Shown: positions 1 to 5,970, counted from the first letter of the stretch. The stretch is 10,368 bases of DNA from Anaerobacillus sp. (GCA_007120055.1 SKOL01000450.1:1-10368); one strand, 5' to 3'. Notes: generated by a model not told the origin, from the sequence alone. Made by a program: numbers and translations.

Positions 1-2
1 CG

Positions 3-1280
3 ATCCCATCGACATTTCGTGTTCTTGTTGATGGGCAAGAAATCGACTACGATGAAACGAAAACAGATGGATTTTATTACAACAGTCAAACAAACCGCGT
101 CGAAATCTATGGTGATTCGCGCCCTGATGCAGGTGATCCCTCCAATCCAGATGTTCGGGTTTATTACGTATACGAGAGCCCTGCTACTATCGTTGGGAAT
201 GATAGCTATGATTTTCAATTAGCTGCGGATACTCTTGATTATGGTGTCGAAAGCCAGTCTGAACCTCGGGCAATTCGGGTTTATCAAAGTGGGATTGAAG
301 TTCCTTATGATGAAGAAAATGGCTTCACCTATGATCCTAGTACGAATCGTTTATCTCTTCATGGTGACTCGCGACCTGATATCGACAATAACACTGGCGA
401 TTTCCGTGTTTATTCGATTAGAGAAAGTGATTTAATGGTATCGGTAGAGAGTGATTCCTACATTTATAAGGTTGAGTTAAACGGTCAGGAAATCGAGCAA
501 GCTGAAGACATTAATGGAGATGGATATTATTTTGATGGAAACAGCATTGTCATCGTTGGTGATGCAAGACCGGATATCACCAATTCAACAGAGGACATAA
601 ACTTAAATGTGCTTTATTCTGACCCTTTACATATTGGCCTTGATTCAAGTGCGATTCAAGGATATTTAGAAGACTACTGTGATGAAGTGACAGATACACG
701 CCTATTAGCTGCAGAAATTAATCCTGACAGTTTGGTCGTTTCATTAGGTGGTAATCAATTGAGTAGTGACCAATATGAATTACGTGGTAGTCAAGTAGTT
801 TTAAAAAGTGAAACCCTAGATCTTACTGTCGGTAACCATGAATTAAAAGTTGATTATGAAGTAAGACATTCAGACGGTTATAAGCCTAATGAATATACGT
901 TTCAAGTCGGAGCGAATTCAGGCGAAACACTTCAAGTTGGTATTGCGTCTTTTAATAATTTACTACGAGACACTAACTTTATATGTGTCAGAACCAATGA
1001 ATTTGCTAATCAAAGCTTAAAAATAGCCGACGATGCCTTACGATTTGTTATAGGAGAACGCGGACAAATGGGAGCGAAGATGAGTAGGTTAGACGCGATC
1101 GCTGCTAATTTAAAGGTGTATGAAGAAAATATGACAGCAGCAATGAGTCGGATTGAAGACATAGATGTCGCAAAAGAAACCATCAATCTCGTTAAACAGC
1201 AGCTTCTAACTCAAGCGCAACAAGCTATGAGTACGCATATCAAGCAATCTAGCCAACAAGTATTACAACTACTAGAGTAG
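3..1280 (+). CDS. Flagellin, 3' portion (5' end outside window), long repeat-containing variable region
   Basis: The structural subunit of the flagellar filament, exported through the flagellar type III apparatus. The frame is open from base 3 to the TAG at 1278-1280 (425 visible codons); the first in-window ATG at 435 is internal, because the frame reads through upstream of it. Residues about 300-425 are a classical flagellin C-terminal D1/D0 region: FQVGANSGETLQVGI, then AANLKVYEENMTAAMSRIEDID and a C-terminal helix ending QQVLQLLE. Residues about 5-300 are the surface-exposed variable region and contain three degenerate copies of a module of about 50 residues (X-VxxxGxEI...DGFxY...GD(S/A)RPD) starting near bases 15, 273 and 465. 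Two cysteines occur (codons at 678 and 984), which is unusual for flagellin. The N-terminal D0/D1 half lies outside the window, so total size is unknown. FlgL is less likely because of the VLQLL ending. Confidence 0.9.
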   Translation: MPSTFRVLVDGQEIDYDETKTDGFYYNSQTNRVEIYGDSRPDAGDPSNPDVRVYYVYESPATIVGNDSYDFQLAADTLDYGVESQSEPRAIRVYQSGIEVPYDEENGFTYDPSTNRLSLHGDSRPDIDNNTGDFRVYSIRESDLMVSVESDSYIYKVELNGQEIEQAEDINGDGYYFDGNSIVIVGDARPDITNSTEDINLNVLYSDPLHIGLDSSAIQGYLEDYCDEVTDTRLLAAEINPDSLVVSLGGNQLSSDQYELRGSQVVLKSETLDLTVGNHELKVDYEVRHSDGYKPNEYTFQVGANSGETLQVGIASFNNLLRDTNFICVRTNEFANQSLKIADDALRFVIGERGQMGAKMSRLDAIAANLKVYEENMTAAMSRIEDIDVAKETINLVKQQLLTQAQQAMSTHIKQSSQQVLQLLE

Positions 1281-1304
1281 AAATATTACTATTTTTCATA
1301 GGGC

Positions 1305-1433
1305 TAATTGAGTGAATCCCATAATTACCTAAAATGAGCCATACCAGACTATATAATAGTTGCGAGCGGTTTAACGCAACTACATATAGTTACTTAATGG
1401 CGTTAATACAGAATTATGTAATTCATTAAATTA
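1305..1433. mobile_element. MITE-like palindromic element, copy 1 (129 bp)
   Basis: Both ends carry a 22-bp inverted repeat (1305-1326 and 1412-1433) that matches at 18 of 22 positions and begins and ends with TA. The interior continues the symmetry: ACTATATAATAGTTGCG on the left opposes CGCAACTACATATAGT on the right around a loop near 1362-1371, so the whole element could fold as one long imperfect hairpin. It has no coding capacity. A second copy lies at 3982-4079. TA at both tips is what a Tc1/mariner/IS630-type target duplication would leave; that family link is inference. It separates the flagellin stop from the flaG promoter, and as RNA its hairpin might protect or end the flagellin transcript. 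Confidence 0.75.
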
Positions 1434-1450
1434 GCTATTTTTGCTAATTT
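1428..1450. repeat. Perfect 8-bp inverted repeat just upstream of the flaG promoter
   Basis: AAATTAGC and GCTAATTT flank the loop TATTTTT. It overlaps the right tip of the MITE and ends 3 bases before the sigma-D -35 box. It could be a weak hairpin at the end of flagellin read-through RNA or an operator-like dyad. No U tract follows on the plus strand, so it is not a canonical terminator. Confidence 0.4.
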
Positions 1451-1453
1451 CTA

Positions 1454-1479
1454 TAAAAAAGTACGTTATTTGCCGATAT
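1454..1479 (+). promoter_or_regulatory. Sigma-D (flagellar) promoter of flaG
   Basis: TAAA at 1454-1457, 14 bases, then GCCGATAT at 1472-1479, the motility sigma-factor pattern known from Bacillus subtilis (TAAA, about 15 bases, GCCGATAT). It lies about 38 bases before the flaG start. The stretch TTATTTGCCGATA recurs in the second sigma-D promoter at 5945-5970. Confidence 0.85.
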
Positions 1480-1517
1480 AATTTAAAAGGAAGTCACTTA
1501 TTTAGGAGGTAAATCAC

Positions 1518-1904
1518 ATGGATGTGAAATCACTATCTTCAAATCATTCGCTCGACCTTTTAAAACCGAAAGGACAAGAAGTAAAAAATGGCACTGGCAC
1601 TGGCAATAGCACTGGAACTGCACATGAAAAAATAAAAGAACAGCAAAATCAACTTGAATTGAAAAAAGCGAAACAGGTGACAAAGGAAGACCTTGAAAGC
1701 AATATTGAAGGGGTTAATAAGTTTTTAGATTTAAATTTAACCGCCATAAAATTTCAAGTTCATGAAGACCTCGATCGTCTTTATGTAGAGGTTGTTGATC
1801 GTCATACGGATGAAGTCGTTCGCCAAATTCCGCCAAAGGAGTTTTTAGATATGATTTCTACAATGCTTGAACATGTAGGCCTCCTCGTCGATAAAAGGAT
1901 CTAA
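1518..1904 (+). CDS. flaG: Flagellar protein FlaG
   Basis: A 128-residue FlaG/YvyC family protein. This small flagellar-regulon protein is associated with filament assembly and length; its exact biochemical role is not settled. Residues 1-60 are variable and hydrophilic, with a Gly/Thr-rich patch (about 25-34) encoded by short GGCACT-type repeats near 1590-1615. Residues 60-128 form the conserved FlaG domain: KFLDLNLTAIKFQVHEDLDRL, YVEVVDRHTDEVVRQIPPKE and a final helix DMISTMLEHVGLLVDKRI. The start is set by AGGAGGT at 1504-1510, 7 bases before the ATG. It has its own sigma-D promoter and a strong terminator at 1995-2028, so it appears to be monocistronic. In Bacillus subtilis fliD, fliS and fliT follow; here the next gene is a convergent amylase-family gene. 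Confidence 0.92.
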   Translation: MDVKSLSSNHSLDLLKPKGQEVKNGTGTGNSTGTAHEKIKEQQNQLELKKAKQVTKEDLESNIEGVNKFLDLNLTAIKFQVHEDLDRLYVEVVDRHTDEVVRQIPPKEFLDMISTMLEHVGLLVDKRI

Positions 1905-1911
1905 TCGTTTG

Positions 1912-1968
1912 CGGTGTCTGACACCGCTCGTGGACAAATTGCTATTTTGTCCACTGGAGACGGACATT
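1912..1968 (+). repeat. REP-like palindromic repeat, left copy of an inverted pair
   Basis: It begins with the palindrome CGGTGTCTGACACCG (1912-1926), followed by TGGACAAA and TTTGTCCA (1931-1938 and 1946-1953), a perfect 8-bp stem, and a tail GGAGACGGACATT. A related copy lies in the opposite orientation at 2122-2178; the first 24 bases of the two copies differ at one position. Short GTGTCnGACAC palindromes of this kind are common between genes in Bacillaceae genomes. Confidence 0.7.
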
Positions 1969-1994
1969 ACTGATAATTTCAAATAGAAATAAAG

Positions 1995-2028
1995 AAAACC
2001 CTAAGCGGTACGACGCCTAGGGTTTTTT
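1995..2028 (+). terminator. Intrinsic terminator of flaG
   Basis: A 13-bp stem with one mismatch (AAAACCCTAAGCG with CGCCTAGGGTTTT), a 6-base loop and a run of T ending at 2028. The opposite strand ends in TTTTCTTT, so it may also work weakly in the other direction. Confidence 0.85.
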
Positions 2029-2047
2029 CCGATTCGTGGGAAATCCG

Positions 2048-2086
2048 CAAAAAAGAGTGCAAAACCATAGCGGTCTCACACTCTTT
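2048..2086 (-). terminator. Intrinsic terminator of the neopullulanase gene
   Basis: Read on the minus strand, AAAGAGTG pairs with CACTCTTT (8 bp) around an inner GGT/ACC stem, followed by six T. It lies about 100 bases beyond the stop codon at 2185 and is oriented to end that transcript, back to back with the flaG terminator. Confidence 0.75.
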
Positions 2087-2121
2087 ACAGTAACATATCT
2101 TCTACCAATTTCTAAAAGTGA

Positions 2122-2178
2122 AGTGTCCACCCCAGAAAGACAAATACGCCAAATGTCCACGGGCGGTGTCAGACACCG
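2122..2178 (-). repeat. REP-like palindromic repeat, right copy of an inverted pair
   Basis: On the minus strand it reads CGGTGTCTGACACCG, then CCGTGGACA, then a diverged inner hairpin and a tail GGTGGACACT, matching the copy at 1912-1968. It ends 6 bases from the neopullulanase stop codon. The pair encloses both convergent terminators, like a BIME doublet. Confidence 0.65.
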
Positions 2179-2184
2179 AAAAAG

Positions 2185-3948
2185 TTATACACTCTTTAAT
2201 ACAACATACTCCAGCGCATCAAGCTTCACGGTTAACCCGTCGCCTTCACCGCTGGCAATGCCGTTTCCAGTAACGACTTCCCAAGCGCCTTCGACTCCGT
2301 CTACCACGATTTCAGCTTCTTCCTCGCTGCTATTCATCACGACGATAAAGCGGTCATCTTCAGAAGAGCGTTCGTAGACAACGTGTTTAGAATCTTTGTC
2401 AGCGAGTAGAAACTTGAACGAACCGTCGCGGAAGGCGCGGTGGTCTTTGCGCAACTGAATCATTTCTTTATAAAACTCGAACAGTTCTCGGTCTTGTTTT
2501 TCTTCGTTCCAAACCATCGGTTTACGGCAATCTGGGTCGTTGCCACCTGTCATTCCGACTTCATCTCCGTAATAAATACAAGGTGCGCCCATATACGTTA
2601 GCTGGAATGCCGCCGCAAGCTTCATTCGCTTTTTATCGTCTTTACAAATCGTCAACAAGCGTGCCGTATCATGGGAATCTAATAAATTAAACGCAACTTC
2701 ATTCACTTGCAGTGGGTAAGCAAGGAACATCGCATCAAGACGACTCATAAATTCTTCAGAATCAATTAAGTCTTTACAGAAAAACTCTAACACGGCATTT
2801 GTGACCGGGTAGTTCATCACTGCATCGAATTGATCCCCTTGTAACCATGGCAGTGAATTATGCCAAATCTCACCAAGAATATATGCTTCCGGGTTCGCCT
2901 TTTTCACGACGTCACGGAACTCACGCCAAAATTGGTGATCGACTTCGTTGGCAACGTCTAGTCTCCAACCATCAGCACCGATATCTTCAATCCAATAACG
3001 AGCCACTTCTAAAAAGTACTTTTTCACTTCAGGATGCTCGGTATTCATCTTCGGCATTTGCCCAGTAAACGCGAATGTGTCGTAATTCGGCATAGGTTCT
3101 GCAACGACAGGGAACTCGCGAATGTAAAACCAATCTTTATACTTCGATTTCTCGCCATTTTTCACAACGTCTTGGAACGGTCCAAAGAAATAACCAGAAT
3201 GGTTAAACACCGCATCAAGCATCACTTTAATGCCTTTTTCATGACATTTTTCAACGAGTGTACGCGCCATCTCATTATCACCGAAATGAGGATCGACTTT
3301 CATGTAGTCCACCGTATCGTATTTATGGTTTGTGGTTGCTTCAAAAATGGGCGTAAAGTAAATCGCATTAATTCCGAGCTCGACTAAATGATCTAAGTGA
3401 TCAATCACGCCTTGTAAGTCACCGCCAAAGAAGTTATCACGCTTCGGCTCAGCTTCATCCCACGGTTCAACGTTTTCTGGATCGAGCGAAGGGTCACCAT
3501 TTCCGAAACGCTCCGGAAAGATTTGATAAAAAATCGCATCCTTTACCCATTGTGGTGGTTTGTTCACATCAATCGCATTTAACCACGGATATTCAAACAG
3601 TCCTGTCGCAAATAAAACAGAAGCATCGTCAAACTCTTTTCCTTCTGTAAAGCCAACTTCATTCATCGCCACTTTTTTGTCGCCAGAGACGAATTCAAAT
3701 AAGTAAGCACAACGACGATATTCAGGCTGAACTTCCGCTTGATAATAATCAAACAACGAATCACTCGCCATTTTTTTCATTGCCACGCGCGTAAAACCAG
3801 TTTCGTGCAAGTTGTATTTATCACAATGAAGTAAATTCACTTCGTCCATGTCGTCGCGCTTCGTACGGACGCGGATATGTAACGTTTTTTCATCATAAGC
3901 ATACGCATAGTTTGATTTTGGTCGATGGTAAATCGCTTCTAATAACAT
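2185..3948 (-). CDS. Neopullulanase / cyclomaltodextrinase / maltogenic amylase (GH13)
   Basis: An intracellular glycoside hydrolase (587 residues, no signal peptide) that cleaves cyclodextrins, pullulan and maltodextrins, feeding glucose and maltose to central metabolism. Residues 1-120 (MLLEAIYHRPKSNYAYAYDE...) are the CBM34-type N-terminal domain typical of this group; the catalytic barrel begins at WVKDAIFYQIFPERFGNGDP (134-153). Conserved GH13 regions are visible: DAVFNH (245-250), GWRLDVANEV with nucleophile Asp331, GEIWH with acid/base Glu360, and NLLDSHDT with Asp427. MPKMN (299-302 region) is the signature of the neopullulanase/oligo-1,6-glucosidase border group. The ATG at 3946-3948 is chosen because AAGGAGGA (3956-3963) sits 7 bases upstream; the frame runs 17 codons further into the MITE but those residues are not family-like. 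Exact substrate preference cannot be read from sequence. Confidence 0.95.
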   Translation of the reverse strand: MLLEAIYHRPKSNYAYAYDEKTLHIRVRTKRDDMDEVNLLHCDKYNLHETGFTRVAMKKMASDSLFDYYQAEVQPEYRRCAYLFEFVSGDKKVAMNEVGFTEGKEFDDASVLFATGLFEYPWLNAIDVNKPPQWVKDAIFYQIFPERFGNGDPSLDPENVEPWDEAEPKRDNFFGGDLQGVIDHLDHLVELGINAIYFTPIFEATTNHKYDTVDYMKVDPHFGDNEMARTLVEKCHEKGIKVMLDAVFNHSGYFFGPFQDVVKNGEKSKYKDWFYIREFPVVAEPMPNYDTFAFTGQMPKMNTEHPEVKKYFLEVARYWIEDIGADGWRLDVANEVDHQFWREFRDVVKKANPEAYILGEIWHNSLPWLQGDQFDAVMNYPVTNAVLEFFCKDLIDSEEFMSRLDAMFLAYPLQVNEVAFNLLDSHDTARLLTICKDDKKRMKLAAAFQLTYMGAPCIYYGDEVGMTGGNDPDCRKPMVWNEEKQDRELFEFYKEMIQLRKDHRAFRDGSFKFLLADKDSKHVVYERSSEDDRFIVVMNSSEEEAEIVVDGVEGAWEVVTGNGIASGEGDGLTVKLDALEYVVLKSV

Positions 3949-3981
3949 AAAAAAATCCTCCTTAAAATAAAAAGATGCTCG

Positions 3982-4079
3982 TAATTGAGTGAATTTCATA
4001 ATTACCTAAAATGAGCCATATTAAACTACATATAGATACTTAATGTCGATAATATCGAATTATGAAATTCATTAAATTA
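3982..4079. mobile_element. MITE-like palindromic element, copy 2 (98 bp, internally deleted)
   Basis: The 22-bp ends (3982-4003, 4058-4079) match at 20 of 22 positions as inverted repeats and again start and finish with TA. It aligns along its whole length with 1305-1433 (same orientation), sharing AATTACCTAAAATGAGCCAT and ACTACATATAG-TACTTAATG, but lacks about 31 bases that make up the left side and tip of the central hairpin in copy 1. It ends about 18 bases upstream of the neopullulanase ribosome binding site, so it occupies that gene's leader or promoter region and may carry promoter elements or an RNA hairpin for it. Confidence 0.75.
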
Positions 4080-4089
4080 TGTTTCTCAC

Positions 4090-4112
4090 CGGGGACGGTT
4101 TATTTTTCCCCG
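4090..4112. repeat. Short GC-rich hairpin, REP-like fragment
   Basis: CGGGG (4090-4094) and CCCCG (4108-4112) enclose ACGGTTTATTTTT. The GGGGACGG string resembles the tail of the REP-like repeats nearby, and it lies only about 10 bases from the right tip of MITE copy 2. Too short to assign with confidence. Confidence 0.3.
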
Positions 4113-4228
4113 AGAACTGCTCCTTACCCTAATGGCCAGTTGTACAATAGGAATACAAATGATTAACGAATAAAAATTCATTTCACTATCGTTATAGTAT
4201 AAGCAATTTTCTTGAAAAGGAACCTTCA

Positions 4229-4363
4229 ATGTACAGAATTTCATCATGCTTATTTACCGCCGCTAAGGTGTTACATATTGTCGAGTTAAATCGTTCTCAA
4301 CTATATATAGATGGTTGTGGCTCATTTTTTATTATCTTTTGGTTTGTGCAAACGATTTCTTAA
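4229..4363 (+). CDS. Possible 44-residue small ORF, unknown
   Basis: ATG at 4229 follows AAAAGGAACC at about a normal spacing, and the frame runs to TAA at 4361-4363. The product starts MYRISSCLFTAAKVLHIVEL and ends in a hydrophobic stretch, SFFIIFWFVQTIS. There is no convincing promoter, no recognised family and no terminator on this strand, so it could equally be a chance frame in AT-rich DNA or a decayed gene end. Confidence 0.2.
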   Translation: MYRISSCLFTAAKVLHIVELNRSQLYIDGCGSFFIIFWFVQTIS

Positions 4364-4370
4364 ATAATAT

Positions 4371-4405
4371 AAAAAAAACAACCCCGATTTTTAAAACGAG
4401 GTTGT
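4371..4405 (-). terminator. Strong intrinsic terminator on the minus strand
   Basis: On the minus strand ACAACCTCG pairs with CGGGGTTGT (8 of 9 positions plus a G-T wobble) around an AT-rich loop, followed immediately by eight T (4378-4371). No protein gene ends just upstream of it, which is why it is assigned to the candidate small RNA. Confidence 0.75.
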
Positions 4406-4447
4406 ACCATCTACTTTAGGTAGCAGTGCCTTTGAATTAGACTTTAT
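4371..4447 (-). ncRNA. Candidate small RNA of about 77 nt
   Basis: A consensus TATAAT box (4454-4459, minus strand) predicts a start near 4447, and the strong terminator ends the transcript near 4371. Between them is no open frame of useful length but a small CTAC-CTAAA-GTAG hairpin (4411-4423) precedes the terminator stem. Promoter, short structured body and terminator together are the usual layout of a trans-acting bacterial sRNA. It could instead be the left-over end of a deleted gene. Its sequence was not recognised as 6S, SRP, tmRNA or RNase P RNA. Confidence 0.4.
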
Positions 4448-4453
4448 ATTCAA

Positions 4454-4482
4454 ATTATAACAAGTAGTTTTATAATTGTATA
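4454..4482 (-). promoter_or_regulatory. Sigma-A-type promoter on the minus strand
   Basis: On the minus strand TATACA (4482-4477) and a perfect TATAAT (4459-4454) are separated by exactly 17 bases. The -35 box matches the consensus at 4 of 6 positions. It points at the terminator 50-80 bases downstream. Confidence 0.45.
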
Positions 4483-4764
4483 GGAAAAAATATCTTTATA
4501 CGCTTATGCCAAATTGGACAAACGTATTCACGCTTTTGAAGTTACATTTGTACTAGTTTCCCGTTTCCTTCAATACTCAAATTAAGTGGCAAGTGCATCG
4601 CCCTCAATCTCCCCATGTTGATAGGGGGTGAAGTAGAAGCAGCATGAAAAGGAGGACGAAGCACCGGAGAACTATAGTAAATATATATTATCAGTCACAC
4701 TGAGATGTCCTGAATACATGTGCCATTTTTAAAACACAAAGATACATTGATCTAAAAATAGATT

Positions 4765-5055
4765 TCATACCTTCCTACAATTAGGCAAAAGTTTTAGAGG
4801 TCGTAATTTTGTTTTATTACAATGCTGAACTAAGTTCTCGTTTCTATAAAGATTTTCTAAATGCTGTAATAAAATCTCATCACTGCGGATGTTCTCTAAG
4901 TGCTGTTCGTTTATCTTTTTATTCAAGGTATCAATTTTTTTATTCAATTTGTCAAACTCGATATCTATTTTATTTTGAAAATTCAAAAATTTCAAGTAGA
5001 AAAATACATTTTTTTCGAAATTTTTATTGAATTCGACAATTTTCTCTTTTCTCAC
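4765..5055 (-). CDS. Small coiled-coil protein of unknown function
   Basis: A 96-residue protein read from GTG at 5055-5053, preceded by AAAGGAG on the minus strand about 10 bases upstream. Family not recognised. Residues 1-36 are rich in Phe, Lys and Asn. Residues 37-50 are two heptads (LNKKIDT, LNKKINE), and residues 51-81 contain a 13-residue repeat: QHLENIRSDEILL, QHLENLYRNENLV and a third start QHCNK. This predicts a rod-like, probably oligomeric helix. There are two Cys (79 and 93) and a basic C-terminal tail. It lies 84 bases downstream of the ssb-like gene on the same strand and may be co-transcribed. No terminator is seen directly after its stop. The regular repeats and the ribosome binding site support a real gene; homology is unknown. 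Confidence 0.5.
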   Translation of the reverse strand: MRKEKIVEFNKNFEKNVFFYLKFLNFQNKIDIEFDKLNKKIDTLNKKINEQHLENIRSDEILLQHLENLYRNENLVQHCNKTKLRPLKLLPNCRKV

Positions 5056-5139
5056 CGATAAAATTCTCCTTTCTCGTTTAACGGGCTCTAAACATATCCC
5101 TCACACGTAAGTGTCCGTCCGCTGTTCTTTGGTAAAAAA

Positions 5140-5526
5140 CTAAGCATTGGAGAAGATCTCTTCTATCTCCTCTTTTGATGGTGGCTGCGGTTTTTCGGGT
5201 GTTTTTTGCTTTTTCTTTTGCAAAAATTCAACGCTGTCAACGACCACCTCGGTTACATATACTCGAACTTTCTCTTTGTTTTCATAACTTCTTGACTGAA
5301 GTCGACCTGACAAAGCAACAAGTGATCCTTTGTCACAATAGCTTGCGATGTTTTCAGCAATTTTTCGGAACGAAACACATGGAATAAAGTCAGCTTCATA
5401 GTCTCCTTTCGTATTTTTAAAATTGCGTTTGACGGCGAGGTGGAAGCTTGTGACGCCAACACCATCTTTCGAATAATGGAGCTCAGGTTCCTTGGAAAGT
5501 CGTCCAGTAAGTATTACTTGATTCAA
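5140..5526 (-). CDS. ssbB: Single-stranded DNA-binding protein, SsbB-like paralogue
   Basis: An OB-fold protein (128 residues) that coats single-stranded DNA; short SSB paralogues in Bacillus (SsbB/YwpH) act in natural transformation. Residues 1-104 match the SSB fold: NQVILTGRLSKEPELHYSKD, LAVKRNFKNTKGDYEADFI, RKIAENIASYCDKGSLVALSGRLQSRSYEN and VYVTEVVVDSVEFL. The start is TTG at 5526-5524, with AAGGAGGA (5533-5540) 6 bases upstream and the usual N-terminal NQV. Residues 105-128 are a short Lys/Pro linker ending EEIEEIFSNA, which resembles but does not match the DDDIPF partner-binding tip of housekeeping SSB. It is not next to rpsF/rpsR, again favouring the paralogue. The symbol is by similarity; the competence role is inferred. 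Confidence 0.85.
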   Translation of the reverse strand: MNQVILTGRLSKEPELHYSKDGVGVTSFHLAVKRNFKNTKGDYEADFIPCVSFRKIAENIASYCDKGSLVALSGRLQSRSYENKEKVRVYVTEVVVDSVEFLQKKKQKTPEKPQPPSKEEIEEIFSNA

Positions 5527-5546
5527 AGCAAATCCTCCTTGTTAAG

Positions 5547-5563
5547 TTGAAGTTTAGCTTCAA
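5547..5563 (-). repeat. Perfect 6-bp hairpin in the ssb-like leader
   Basis: TTGAAG, a 5-base loop and CTTCAA lie directly upstream of the ribosome binding site at 5533-5540. In the mRNA it could adjust initiation from the TTG codon, or as DNA serve as a small operator. No T run follows. Confidence 0.35.
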
Positions 5564-5944
5564 TTTTAGACAGACCTCGACAAAGTATTGTTTCATGAAG
5601 TTGGAAAATCACCACAGAGATAATGCTAGTTTAATTTAGAGATGGTCAAAAGAGAGGGTTAATACAAAGTGGAAAGTGCGTAGGTGTTGATTGCCTCTCA
5701 CTCAGTTCAATGATTGAACCTAAAATGATAAGGATGAAGCTTTATGTTTTGTTCTTCAGTAAAAAAATTGTAGTAAAATACGTGTAAAATCGAAGCGACA
5801 CATGTCGAGGTTCGTGCGAAAACTGTAGAAGAAAATCGAAGCTATTACTATTTTAATAGGTAAATCATCTTATTTCAACACTTTTTTGAAAAATCTAACT
5901 AATTGTCTTATTAATAAAATTAGAGAAAAATTTACAAATTAACT
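5564..5944. other. Intergenic region of about 380 bases between divergent units
   Basis: No gene was found between the ssb-like gene (minus) and the sigma-D promoter (plus). Visible items are a perfect 7-bp dyad with a one-base centre (GTTCAAT-G-ATTGAAC, 5705-5719), two copies of AAAATCGAAGC about 46 bases apart near 5787 and 5833, and TTTGTCGAGG on the minus strand near 5570-5580, which resembles a Spo0A box. No assignable promoter for the ssb-like gene was found. Confidence 0.5.
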
Positions 5945-5970
5945 TAAAAAATTCCTTTATTTGCCGATAA
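5945..5970 (+). promoter_or_regulatory. Sigma-D (flagellar) promoter of the three-gene surface cluster
   Basis: TAAA (5945-5948), 14 bases, GCCGATAA (5963-5970), with the same spacing as the flaG promoter and a shared TTATTTGCCGATA. It leaves a leader of about 125 bases before the ATG at 6105. It places an otherwise anonymous gene cluster in the motility regulon. Confidence 0.75.

Larger units (their letters stand above)
4080..4764. other. Intergenic region of about 685 bases without a clear protein gene
   Basis: AT-rich sequence between the MITE at 4079 and the end of the minus-strand gene at 4765. It holds the GC-rich hairpin at 4090-4112, a doubtful 44-codon frame at 4229-4363, a candidate small RNA with promoter and terminator (4371-4482, minus strand), and a CCCC...GGGG hairpin near 4610-4627 within a purine-rich stretch. 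No tRNA or recognisable protein fragment was seen in 4490-4764. Confidence 0.6.

Noticed and set aside
19..435. Two plus-strand open frames at 19-222 and 235-435
   Set aside because: They are other-frame shadows of the flagellin, whose true frame is open from base 3 and carries the repeated GDSRPD modules.
435..437. ATG at 435 as the start of a separate gene
   Set aside because: The same frame is open upstream with homologous repeat modules, and no ribosome binding site precedes this ATG.
3949..3999. Longer neopullulanase start at 3999
   Set aside because: The extra 17 residues run through the ribosome binding site AAGGAGGA and into the MITE, while the ATG at 3948 has ideal spacing and a family-like N-terminus.
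4347..4359. TGCAAACGATTTC, close to a catabolite-responsive element, as a control site for the neopullulanase
   Set aside because: It lies about 400 bases upstream of that gene with no recognisable promoter beside it, and the last consensus base is missing.
4590..4680. Segment with CCCC...GGGG hairpin and purine-rich tail as the right end or guide RNA of an IS200/IS605 (TnpB) element
   Set aside because: No TnpA or TnpB coding remnant and no matching left end could be found, and the resemblance is only a general impression.
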